A stretch of DNA of 64,000 nt from Daldinia sp. FL1419 (taxonomy: Eukaryota; Ascomycota; Sordariomycetes; Xylariales; Hypoxylaceae): NCBI GenBank assembly GCA_025201765.1, contig MU623434.1:1-64000 (forward strand), written 5' to 3'. The position numbers and the translations under genes are program-made. This document shows, piece by piece, positions 36,649 to 47,128 of the stretch; within the stretch, counting starts at the first letter, position 1; every line of letters begins with the position of its first letter. A model generated the notes under the pieces. That model had not been told where the DNA came from. It saw nothing but the letters and a program-made list of their open reading frames with translations, and did no database searches.

Positions 36649-38892
36649 GTAACTCAGTCTTGTACTACTATTAAAATGGTTGATAGGCTTATAATATATA
36701 GAGGTAAAAATAAATGTTGAGTTGTAATGTTGAATATTCTTTTTAAATAATTTAATTTTAAAATTAATTTTAATAAGTAATAATTGTAAAAATTCAGGTA
36801 ATTTATGAATTTTTGTTAGGTTAATATTTTTATTTTTGTAGTACGAATTATAGATTTCAATTTTTTTTATTTTATTCCTTAATTATTTATTTAATTAATG
36901 TAGTGTATTATATATATCATATTATTTATTTATAGTTTTATTATTATGGATTTTGGTTATTAAGGGATTGTTTTTTGGTAATTAAGATAGATATTATATA
37001 GAAAATCTTAATTCTTATTAATTGTGGTTTTTATGTGGGTAATTGGTTGTGAATACTATTAACCTTTTAAGAGGGTGACCTTATCTAGTAGGAGGTTTTA
37101 ATTGTTATTATTTAGGAGTTTTATATGGTTAAATGGGTATGGAAGGTTTAGGATGGTTTTTTAATATTGTTAGTCTTTTAGGAGAATAATTTTATTTAAT
37201 AGGAACTAACATCTCAATTTAAGCTCTTTTTAAAGTATTTGTTATATTTGGATTAAGTTTTCCTAATAGTTGGCACCATTTTGAAGTATAATATAATCAA
37301 TATATCTTATAAAAAAAATTAATATTAGGATTTATATATAATTTAAAAAGGTTTTAAATCCTTTTATATTTAATATATATTCTTATAAAAATAAGAATAT
37401 TTATTAAGAAATAATAATTTTTAAAAAAAGGAATTAATAATAAAGTTTCTTTTAAAAAATAATTTTAATATTTATAAATTAATATCTATATATTTATATA
37501 TTTATATATTTATTATAAAAAATAAAAAAAATATTAATAATTTATTTATCCTTATTTTTCTTCTCTTATTATATTTATCTTAGAAAAATCAAGAATAAAA
37601 ATTACTTCCAATTTATTATTATTAAAATTGTTTATAAAATTATATTAAATAGAAAATTTAATTCTTTATTTATTTTTATTGGTTTTTTATTTTTTAAAAT
37701 AGGATACTGGTGGTTAAGGCTTTTATTTAATAATAAGGTTAGAAAAAGGTGGACCAATATTAAAATCTTTTGTAAAATCTTTATTGCCATTATTTGTTAA
37801 ATTATTCTTAAAGTAATTTTATTTAATTTTAAATAGAGCAAATAATTTATAATTAATATTAATTTAATTTATAAATTTACATTTTTAATAGTTAAAAATA
37901 TTTTATAATTTGGTTATTAATTTTTAAGAGAGGGTAATATTATTTAATAAAGAGAGTATAGTTGTAATCTTATCCTTTTTAAATTTATAATATTAAAAAA
38001 AATTATAAATTAATAATAATAAATTAAAATTTATATAAAAAATCAAATAGTTTTAATTGTTATTATTTATGCTTTAAAAAATTTATTTAATTGGTATTAT
38101 TATCCAAAAAAATATATTTAAAAAAGATTTATATAATTTAAGGATTGTACTATATAAATATAATTTAAAGGTTTTGGAAATAGTAAGATCTTAAACAAAA
38201 TAATATTTATATTATAAATCCCTTTTTTTAGGTATAAGATTTTTATAATTGAAATAAATAGGATCATCCACTAAAACCTTAAAGAATTTATGAGATTTTA
38301 TTTGCGTACAGACTTGATATTTCCTATCAGATTTTAATAAAAAATTCATATAAGATGGAATTATATTTCTAAAGCTATGGATATATTGAAAGAACATTTT
38401 AAAAATATAAATAAAAATAATATATTAAAAATATAAAAATTAATTTTAATATTAAAAACTTAAAATTTTTTAATTAATATTAATTGGATTTTTAAAATAA
38501 TTATTAATTTTAAAGGTATAATAAAAGAAATAAATAATAAATATTTTATATTAAATTGTAAAATTATGTTATTTTTTATAATAATAATTTTTTTTAATAA
38601 TATAATTATAAAAGGTATTTAATAATTTTTATAATTATTTTATTTATATTAATTGGGAGTGGAAGTAAGTTCATTACCCTTATTTATTCTTAATTATAGA
38701 TTATTAAGATTTTTAATTTTAAAAATGCAATTTTAAATTTTTATTAATAATTAATATTAATCTTTAAAAATATAAAAGAGAAGGTATTAATTATAAATTT
38801 ATATAATTAATTTCTAATGTATTCTATTAAATATTTTATGCCATAAATTAAGATTAATAATAAAAGTTAAATTCAAAATTAAAATAAAAATT

Positions 38893-39390
38893 GATAAGGA
38901 TTAATAAATATTATAAATCTATATTGTAAATAAATTTATAAATAATTTTTAAGGGTTTATAGGATTGTTTATTAATATGTTATTTTATAATATTCTGTAT
39001 TATAATATAAGGTAAATAGGTTAAATGGAGTTGGTAAGAATTAATAAAGATTATAAGTTTATATTATAAATAGGGTTATAGGTAATGTTTAAAAATTTAT
39101 AAAATTATTTATTAATATGTTATCTTATAATTTCTTATATTATAATATAAGGTAAATAAATAATAGGGATTAATTTTAATTAATATCAAAATTAAGCAAA
39201 ATTAGTAAGAATTAATAAATATTATAAGTTTATATTGTAAGTAAGGTTATAAATAATATTTAAAGGTTTATAAAATTATTTATTAATATGCTATCTCATA
39301 ATTTCTTATATTATAATATAAAGTAAATAAGTAATAAGGATTAATTTTAATTAATATTAAAATTAAATAAAATTAATAAATATTTAATAT
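38893..39390. repeat. AT-rich tandem repeat, period about 171 bp
   Basis: Three degenerate units begin at 38893, 39034 and 39205. Each contains TTTATTAATATG followed by TATTATAATATAA. The second and third are spaced 171 bp; the first interval is 141 bp, missing roughly 30 bp of the unit. A fourth partial unit starts near 39376. It lies in the host part of the 24-kb block, to the right of the Copia element. Confidence 0.7.
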
Positions 39391-40994
39391 TATAAATGAT
39401 TAGGTAATCTTATAAAGATACAGAAATTTTTATAATTTCTTGTGTTATAAGAATTAGTAATTAATAATATATATTAATTTTGATTAAATAATTTTGAGGG
39501 GGATTTTATTAATATAAATTTTTATTTAATTAAAAAAATTATATATTATAGGAAGTTATAAGTGCGTGTATGGGGTATAAAAAAAATTTTAAATCATTTT
39601 GATTTATTATATTAATTTAAAATTTATTTAAAAATATTAATAATTAATATTATTTAAAAATTAATTAAATTTGTGGTTTTTTAAGATATTTTATATATAT
39701 TTCTAATTGGAGGTGGTTGTATGGTAGCAGAAAATATCTAAAAGTGTGGGGGATTTCTTTAGAAGTTAATTAGTTAGTTAAGATTGTGGTGCAATTAATG
39801 AAATAAGAAAGATATAGATAATATATTTTTCTAGTTCCAAAATATTACATATAATAATAAATTTTTTAAAAAATAATTTAATCCTAAATTCCTTTTAATA
39901 ATAATTAATTATTAATTCAATATTTATAACACTTATATCATGTTATATAATATAAGCCCCTTCTATAAAAACCTATCTAAATGATTTTATATTCATTAAT
40001 TAGAATTTTTTAACCCTAAAATTTAAAATTATTTAATACAATATATTATTATTTTTATTATTATTTATATAAATCCAATACATTTTTTTACTTTTAAAAT
40101 TATTTAAAATTTTAAGGAAAGGGTTTCTTTTATACAATTATTTAATTTATTAATTAACCTATTATATAACTAATATTAAAATAAAATCTTAAAATAATAA
40201 AGGTAATAATTAAAAACTTAAAAAGCTTAAATTACCACTTAAATTAACAATATTTAACTAACTTCCAAAATTATTAATAATATTATTATTATTATTATTT
40301 TCTTCATTTCTTTTATTATTTAAAAGGTTATATTCCTTATTAATAATAATAATATAATTACTAATAAATTTATTGTTTAAAAAAGCCTATACATATATAT
40401 CCTAATTTCCAAGGGATGTTATACAAAGCCATTTACCATTAAAGCATTTCTTTAAAAAAAAAACCTATTAATTTTTTAATATAATAAATATCCTTTATTT
40501 ATCCACACCATTACTATTAATATAATTGTTAATTAAAATTTTATATTTAATATAACATTTTTATTCTATTTTACATTTTACTTTCATAAATTTTAGGGTT
40601 TAAAACTTCAAAAGGTTTATATTTGCCATAACTTCTAACAATTTTGGCTAAATTAGTGTTTATGTAATAGATTTATTAATATTAAATATATCTTTATTTA
40701 TAAATATTATTAAATTTTTTATATATATTGCTATTAAATTGGTAATCCACTTACAATAAACTATTTTAAATTATTTATTTGGAGGTATTTTAAAAATTAT
40801 TTAACATATTAAATAAAATAAATAAATTAAATTATTATTTAATATATTCAAATTAAAATTTAAATATTTAAAAACTAAAATTAATATTATACTATTTTAA
40901 AAGTAGTAACTTAAAAAGGCTAAACACATGGTAAATGAAGAAATTTGATATAATACAATTCCACCTAATTTATATGGGTTTTAGATGTATTTTT

Positions 40995-41037
40995 ATTTTC
41001 TCTAAGCCATGTTTAGAGAATTGAGCCGATCAGGCCC
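40995..41037 (-). repeat. Right inverted repeat of the 24-kb block
   Basis: Read on the minus strand: GGGCCTGATCGGCTCAATTC, then CTCTAAACATGGCTTAGAG. The differences from the left copy are mainly transitions, as RIP would produce. Confidence 0.85.
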
Positions 41038-41041
41038 TTTA

Positions 41042-41447
41042 GAGAATGAATCTTGGAGCCACATGACTTCGTCATGTGGGTCCATCTCACAAAACATCGG
41101 TTTTATTAGAACAGATACTCCTCCGAACTTGTCTCGGCATCATAGCTGATAGCCCTAGGGTAGGTCTTAAAAATCGGATATATCTCATAAGAAGCCGGGG
41201 GGAAAAAGGGGGTGGTTGGATTTTTTCTAAAATACCCCTAATTCAACGGTGGTTGAAAAAGTTGAACCGAATGCGATCGATCGGTTTGGTTATGGGCGAT
41301 GGGCAGAGTAACTACTCTTGTGCTCAACCATAAACACAATCAGGAGTGAATAAATTTCGCTGGCTTACCTCAAAAGCCATCAATTATTATGGGATAAATC
41401 GGCTGCGTCGATAGCATGTCAGAGGTAAAGGAGGTAGGTACTAGGTA
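41042..41447. other. Right flank of the block: interrupted target repeat, then no gene
   Basis: The first 55 bp (GAGAATGAATCTTGGAGCC onward) match the repeat at 42524-42573. The remainder has normal composition. An 85-codon open frame at 41076-41333 has no recognisable motif and I do not call it a gene. Confidence 0.55.
41059..41079. other. Perfect hairpin just outside the 24-kb block
   Basis: CCACATGAC, loop TTC, GTCATGTGG: a perfect 9-bp stem. It belongs to the target repeat that the block interrupted. The uninterrupted copy at 42541-42561 has a degraded version of the same stem. Confidence 0.8.
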
Positions 41448-41939
41448 CGGTGCACCATCAGTGAAAACCGACAGAAAGCTCAAAATGCGGGTGAAAATTC
41501 ATCCGATTGGCCAGATTATCTGCAGGGGTACGCTAGAATTATAGCGCAGAGGCGCGCTAGAGCCTCTATAATTACAGCGAGTTGTAGTGATCAGTACGTT
41601 ATATTTTAATAGGTTATGTAACTACTGTAAATGCACTATAACTTCAGTAAGTAACGGCACTAAGCCCCCTATGATTAGTGAATTTAGTGGAAATATCTAC
41701 TAGAAACATAGCGCTCTTCAAAAAAGGTATTCATAGAGTCAATCCAAGGCTAGATCCTAATTGGCCAATTAACACTTTTATATTTTAATCGCTGTACTTA
41801 TAGCACATGATCGACTGAGATGCGCTATATTTATAGGGGGCTTAGCGTATTGATGCGCTATAATTATAGCGCATCTTATAAATCGGACGAATTTTCATTC
41901 GCGTTTTGTGTTTTGTCAGTTTGCGCTAATGGGCTACTG
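41448..41939. mobile_element. 492-bp non-autonomous foldback element (MITE), not mutated by RIP
   Basis: Flanked by TA (41446-41447 and 41940-41941). The left end reads CGGTGCACCATCAGTG and the right end, inward, CAGTAGCCCATTAGCGC. Both continue into a GAAAATTCATCCGAT or GAAAATTCGTCCGAT segment, so these ends belong to the same family as the 1125-5791 transposon. Inner inverted repeats also pair, for example CTAAGCCCCCTAT with ATAGGGGGCTTAG, so much of the element could fold back on itself. It has no coding capacity and retains normal G+C, which suggests a young or short copy that escaped RIP. It was probably mobilised by a transposase from an autonomous relative. Confidence 0.85.
41852..41875. 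other. 24-bp perfect palindrome inside the MITE
   Basis: The half-site GATGCGCTATAA is followed directly by its reverse complement. Variants of GCGCTATAATTATAGCGC also occur near the left side of the element (about 41530-41545). Confidence 0.85.
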
Positions 41940-42482
41940 TAATGTCATGTTACATAAGGAAGGAAAATAAAAGATAGTGGTAAGAAAAGAAATGTACCGT
42001 ATTTCCAGAATGGCAAACCAATCTTCGAAGGCAAGTGTATCTTTAAACTACCTAATTTCTAGAAAAACGAAGAAAATTATATTTACCCACCATCTTATGC
42101 TGAATCAATTTCACGAAGCTGTTAGGCGATATTAATTTGGTTAATATATGTTGGAACATTTGTTGGAACAAATGCGACGTGCAGCAACAATGACCTGAGC
42201 ATGTTTGGATGTTAGGTTAGTTAGGCCGGGTTGCAATTTTGGGCTCTGATTACATACAAACACTCAAGTCCACAAGTCTTCCTCTCCATTGCCCGATAAA
42301 TCCGGCATTGTACATATGTACCTCCTAATGTTAGACCTAACCTAGGTTAGGATGTTATTATTACTTACTTGCAATGTGTTGGAGGTGGTACGCATACGGT
42401 GCGGTGCATATGGTAAGCACGATATATACGATAAGTACCTACACCCTACACACTGTCGAATTCTCGAAAGACTTTTATTAGA
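41940..42482. other. Intergenic stretch, no gene recognised
   Basis: Normal composition with several CCTAACCTAGGTTAGG-like motifs (near 42340). I see no coding or RNA feature. Confidence 0.5.
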
Positions 42483-42573
42483 AAGCTAAGTTTTTTTTGG
42501 ATTGTTTTTTTTTACAAACCTTAGAGAACGAATCTTGGAGACACGTGACGAAATCATGTGGGTTCACCTCACA
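42483..42573 (+). repeat. Uninterrupted paralogue of the target site of the 24-kb block
   Basis: Its left part (AAGCTAAG, T runs, TTTACAAAC) matches 16625-16670 outside the left edge of the block. Its right part (TTAGAGAACGAATCTTGGAG, then a CACGTGAC/ATCATGTG stem and a CACCTCACA tail) matches 41039-41091 outside the right edge. The two halves join here through a single CTTA at 42520-42523, so this behaves as an empty site. The family of this roughly 90-bp repeat is unknown. Confidence 0.75.
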
Positions 42574-43161
42574 CATACCCAAGAAGGCACTCAAGGTAAA
42601 GTAAGTACGTAGTTAATCAATGTATTAGGTAACAACACGTGATGTAGTACCAACATAGCCAACATGAATGAGCAATTACGGAAGCTCCTTTGGGCAAAAC
42701 TTTCAATGTTTCATTTAGCTTCTTCAAAGGTCAAAGGGGTATATTGTTTGATTCGGCAACGTTAAACCATTCTAAGATTCTAACTTAATATTATTGAATA
42801 TTATTATGAATCCTTAGGTTTTGTAAATACTAACAGCATTTCACCATGGCTTAAATGATTCCCACCTTTCAAAGCCCTTTCCGAGTTCTACGTCACTTAA
42901 ATCCGATATCCGAGCCCATGTTTCGGAGGTCCGAGCTTCAATCTAAGGACGATTCGCGGTTTACTCTTATCCTCAATGTCGAGGTATGTAACAAAAGACG
43001 AAGAAGAAAAGAAGAAAAGAAAAAAGAAAAAAAAAGAAAAAAAAGAAAATCTTTAATTAGTTCTTAATTGATCTTATCAATCTAGCAGGTTTGGCTTGAC
43101 CGGAGGCCTAGCCAATTTTCGCACCATTCCTTATTACCACGAAGTCTCCTCCGGGACAACA
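42574..43161 (+). promoter_or_regulatory. Promoter and leader of the 827-aa regulator, with probable leader intron and uORF
   Basis: A probable intron runs from 42984 (GTATGT) to 43088 (TCTAGCAG), containing a long purine tract. An ATG at 42855 opens a frame that, once this intron is removed, continues 69 codons and stops at 43167-43169. It overlaps the main ATG at 43162 in another frame. If transcripts begin upstream of 42855, this upstream frame would limit translation of the regulator. The transcript start is not known. Confidence 0.5.
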
Positions 43162-45697
43162 ATGACTGATGCTCAAGTCAGCAATCTACCTCAGCCCTCT
43201 GAGGATGATGACCACGACAACGATCACGACCAAGATCATCAACAAGGTCCTGCTCGGAAACGCCAAAGAGTGAGGCTTTCGTGCTTGGAATGTCGGCGTC
43301 GAAAGCTTTCTTGCTCTAGGGAATTGCCCTGTGACCGTTGCGTCAAGTCCGGCACACCCGAGAGGTGTACTTATGAGTCGAGACCTGGCGTCACAGCTGT
43401 CTCAGCAGGGGAGAAAACTTCTTTTGCTCCCGCCGCCCCTCCCGTGTCGTTTATTTCTGATGCCCGTCGCCATTCTGCAAATCCTCCGTCCGCGCGTCGC
43501 GAAGTTGAGCCTTCCTTGCTCAGAGATGCTGCCCGTGACCATGACAGAATCCGGCGACTTGAGCTTGAGGTTGCTCAATTGAGAGGTGCTTTATCCAAGC
43601 AAGCATCGGTCGACGGTAGCACTATGGTAGCTTCACCGTCAACCTCCAAGGATTCCGCCAAGGATGGTCAATCTGTACCTTCAAATCCCATATGCACCCC
43701 GCAAAATGTCGAGGTGTTTGAATATGCAAACTTGCGAGGAGAGGACTTCAAGACCAAATACTTTGGACCGCACAACGCATGGTCGTCCCTACAGGAACTT
43801 ACAGGGATATTTCATTTCATGAGAGAGACAGCCGAAGAGTGGCTTAAACCGCTTAATATTCAAAAGAAAGACCGCAGAAAACGAAAGCAGGACCGCGAGA
43901 AGAAATTTACCGAGCCCGACGTTGGCCTGGAATCGCTTCTCCCCTCCAAGGAAGAAACGGACTCCCTGGTCGCCGTATATTTAGATCAATTTGAGCAAAT
44001 TCATCGCGTCATTCACGTACCCACCTTTAAAGCCGAGTACGAAACGTTCTGGGACCCCTCTAAGACGAATACAGCTTCATTCACTGCACTTTTGCTGTCC
44101 ATGATCTCTGTATCATGCTGTCTTGATATGCAAGCGTCCAACAAATTTGTAGGCATTAAATCCAGTTCGATCCAGATGGCTGAGAAATGGGTCAAGGCAT
44201 GTGATGAGTGGTATCGGCGGCAAAGTCAGAAGCATCGCAAACTCGTCCATTACCAAATCGCCTGTCTTCTGTACCTCGCCAAACGAGTTAACCTTATCAA
44301 GAAGAAGAGGTTTTGGACTACATCCGGCACAATGATCCATGATAGTCTCATGGTGGGACTCCACCAGGACCCGGACCGTGTTGTGGGAAAAGTTTCCCCG
44401 TATATTGCGGAAATGCGACGAAGAATATGGGCCACTATTGTCGAATTTGATGTCCAGTCGTCGTTCGACCAAGGCCTTCCAACTCTTCTCAGTACAGTTC
44501 ACAACGACGCCGATGCGCCTAAGAATATAGATGACGACAGTTTTAACGAAGACTCTTCGGGACTACCCAATTCTCGTCCAGTTAACGACTACACCTCTAC
44601 GTCCTATTTACATTTGAGTCGCCAGAGCCTCGCCCTCCGGACTGAGTTAAACAAGATATTGACTGGGCCACCAGCAGAGCTTGAATGGGACCAAGTTCTT
44701 CAATATAGCGACATGATTACTCAGGAGATCGACAGACTACCATCATGGGACCTGGACAACGAAAAGGGTGTAGAGCACTCGCGACACCCGATCCTAGCAC
44801 ACACCTTACTACATCTCCAGCTCAGGCAGTATCTTATTCCGCTGCATCAACCATACCTAAAGCTGAGGAAATTTAACTCAAAATATCAAGTTGCAGAACT
44901 CATCTATTACACTGCAGCTCGAGATATCGTCATAATGCATGATCAGCTTTATCAGAAGGGAATCAGGACTCTTTATTTCCTCCGCGAAGATACGATGAAT
45001 TCGGTTATTAATCTTTGCAATGTGACACTGCATCAGCCAAAAGGTACGCAGTATTCCCACACCTCATTTAGTCACGAAGCTAATGCAATACCAATAGATT
45101 CGTCGAGCTTAATCATGTACAACGCACAGGAAACACTCCGGCTTGTTGAGAGGTGCATTACTATGAAGGAAGATCGGGTACTTAGGTGCGGTAACAATGA
45201 TCCCTGGGGGTACTCGTCAATGTGTGCGGCTTACGGCCTTTTGGAGACGCACATGGGTATCAAAACACCGGATGCAGCTAAGGCATCCGCGGCAGAGCGG
45301 TTTATTAGTCTGCATTACAAACTGCTCGCATTTCAAATACCGCAATATTCTCCTCAGCAATCACAGCCTCCTTCAACTTCCTCGCAGGCAGGTCAGGATC
45401 CGACTAACCGAGCAAAGGTATGTGATAATCTCTTTCTAAATAACAAGCTGATATGAATGCTGATGATAGATTAAGTCTATCACACCATTTCCGATAGACC
45501 CGACACCCTCCATTCAAATGGGAACTACGCCATATCAGCAGCGAGACGGTTTACCGCTTTCGATGCCGTGGCTGTTACCTTCCACCTCGGATACCAACCC
45601 ACTTCCGGTGCCTAATCCCGACTTTAATTTTGAGATGCTTGGTTCCGATCTAAACGATTTATGGGGTGATTGGGGAGGGCCCAACGATATAGCATGA
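43162..45697 (+). CDS. Zn2Cys6 transcription factor with fungal-specific regulatory domain, 827 aa
   Basis: A nuclear DNA-binding regulator. Exons are 43162-45417 and 45470-45697; the 52-bp phase-0 intron begins GTATGT and ends GATAG. Joining them replaces a premature stop with a tail ending in WGDWGGPNDIA. An acidic Asp/His run (residues 14-26) precedes the basic ARKRQRVR and the zinc cluster at residues 41-69, with Cys 41, 44, 51, 57, 60 and 69 (CLECRRRKLSCSRELPCDRC). A dimerisation-type coiled coil follows near residues 150-170 (RIRRLELEVAQLRGAL). The central part holds the fungal middle-homology domain, including LDQFEQIHRVIHVPTF and MRRRIWATIVEFDVQSS. The C-terminal tail is Gln/Pro/Asp-rich and may activate transcription. 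The chosen ATG is the first in frame; upstream in-frame sequence has no ATG. The specific pathway is not recognisable. Confidence 0.88.
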
Positions 45698-47128
45698 GGC
45701 TGTACGTTATCTCGTAACGAGTTTTCTCGGTGTATGGGGTAGCACTTCTGGTATGTTAAGCGCTGGAGGCTTAGCAGCGCACAGAGATTAGCTTCATTTT
45801 TATAGGTACCTACCTAATGTTAGAACGGAAAAATACAGCTTGTGATACCCTCATACCGAAAACGAGTCGATCCCCGCGATGGGGGGGTTTGAGTACATCT
45901 AAATTGGATGGTTACCCCCCCTTACATCGATAAGTAAGACGTGTCAACCAACAATCGCTCGGCGAGTCAGATGTAGCGCGGCTCGCGGCATTTGTAAGTG
46001 GCATAGCGTTCTCCCCATTCGACGGAATCGTAGAGTATTTCTTATCTGCATTATCTACTTCCGACCTGCATAGTCCTCTATAGTCCTTGGGCAATATTGT
46101 ATGCAAGCCTCCCGTCCCATGTCACTGCCGCTCCGCGCACTGGGTTAAGATACCGTGGCGTAATAATGTCTTGCCTTGGCGACCCCATTCTATCCGTACA
46201 GGTTTACGTCTTGGGTACCGCAAACGAAATCAACTTTACTACCTACTATTAGTGTGCTTTGATCTTATATTCTACTCTAAATCGTTACGATATATGAGAT
46301 TAATTAACACGAAAAGTGCTTTGTATTTATATATAGCAACAGGAAAAATCGAGGAATCAAAATATCCGGTAAAGTCGAATAACTACCTCCTAATCTTAGG
46401 TAATATCAGGGGTTATCGTGGTCAATCCGAATTATTACCTACACTACGTAGTAAATCGATATAATAGATCCCGGGGGAATCGTGACTTGATTACCTACCT
46501 AGGTACCTACCTACCTAACCTACTAAGGCAGGTAGGTAAGTACACTTATTAGGTAATCTGGATGAAAACTAACAAAAGAGCCTTGTCGCTGTACATGGGT
46601 TAGAACCTGGAAATCGGATCAAAAACTTACTAAACTCGAAGGTTTTCGGCAATGTGGAGCACGGGTTAATCCGGTTACTACCATACCTTCACATGTTACT
46701 AACCTACATGGTATACAAAAGGCCCCTTCTAAGTGGGTTAGGGGATTAAAATCCTCGAATACGCTCCACTAAAACAAGCCATTTTTAAACTCGTAGCAAA
46801 GAAGGAAGATCCCTAAAGAACCATTCTAACCTAGCCTTCTACCTATTGCTAGGCGTTGAATCCACCTCTTAGCTACAGCTATGTAAGCTAAGATCAAACC
46901 GGTAGCTACCTAGGCAAGCTAGGTTAGGTAGCTCCCTGTATAATATATTGTATGCCTACCTAACCAGGCTAACCTTAGGTATATAACATAGTTAATACCT
47001 AGTAATAGCCAAGGTGGCTTATAGCAGCACGAATATAAAGTTCAATTCCCCAATCCTAAAGAGTCCCATAGATTTTTAAGTTGAGACCGTGTCTATCTTG
47101 TATTAAATAGTTCAAGCAGCAATCCGCA
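45698..47128. other. Intergenic region rich in ACCT/AGGT motifs
   Basis: No gene recognised. It contains repeated TACCTA or TAGGTA strings at 45806-45820, 46491-46544 and 46907-46935, and G or C homopolymers near 45882 and 45915. Short open frames on both strands have no family resemblance. The end should contain the promoter of the MAPEG gene. Confidence 0.5.
46491..46544. repeat. Imperfect (ACCT)n / (AGGT)n low-complexity repeat
   Basis: TTACCTACCTAGGTACCTAC continues through CTACCTAACCTACTAAGG and ends in CAGGTAGGTAAGTAC. The two halves are complementary and could fold into a hairpin. Confidence 0.8.

Larger units (their letters stand above)
16685..41037. mobile_element. 24.4-kb RIP-degraded composite element bounded by inverted repeats
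   Basis: The edges carry inverted repeats of about 43 bp containing CCTGATCGGCTCAAT, with CTTA just outside on the left (16681-16684) and TTTA on the right (41038-41041). A paralogous site at 42520-42523 carries one CTTA and no insertion, which supports these borders and a 4-bp target duplication. Two complete LTR retrotransposons (20938-27742 and 31221-36648) lie inside; removing them and their duplications leaves about 12.1 kb of host element. Almost all of that is A/T with no long frame, so its family is not recognisable. A cut-and-paste superfamily with 4-bp duplications, a cargo-carrying giant element such as a Starship, or a pile of unrelated fragments all remain possible. RIP is inferred from the extreme AT content and transition differences between repeat copies. 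Confidence 0.65.

Noticed and set aside
38212..38397. 61-codon minus-strand frame with relatively normal residues in the host part of the block.
   Set aside because: No family recognised and no flanking coding sequence. May be an exon relic of the host element but cannot be supported.
38893..39390. CRISPR-like reading of the tandem array.
   Set aside because: Units are long, degenerate and directly adjoining with no unique spacers, and the genome is fungal.
16685..41037. Interpretation of the AT-rich block as a centromere.
   Set aside because: Clean inverted-repeat borders, a 4-bp duplication and nested complete retrotransposons explain it as mobile DNA. Centromere identity would need chromatin data.
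41059..41100. Helitron 3' end (hairpin followed by CTRR).
   Set aside because: The hairpin is followed by GTCCATCTCAC, without CTRR, and the block has inverted ends and a target duplication, which Helitrons lack.
41076..41333. 85-codon plus-strand frame beside the 24-kb block.
   Set aside because: It starts inside the repeat hairpin and shows no protein features.
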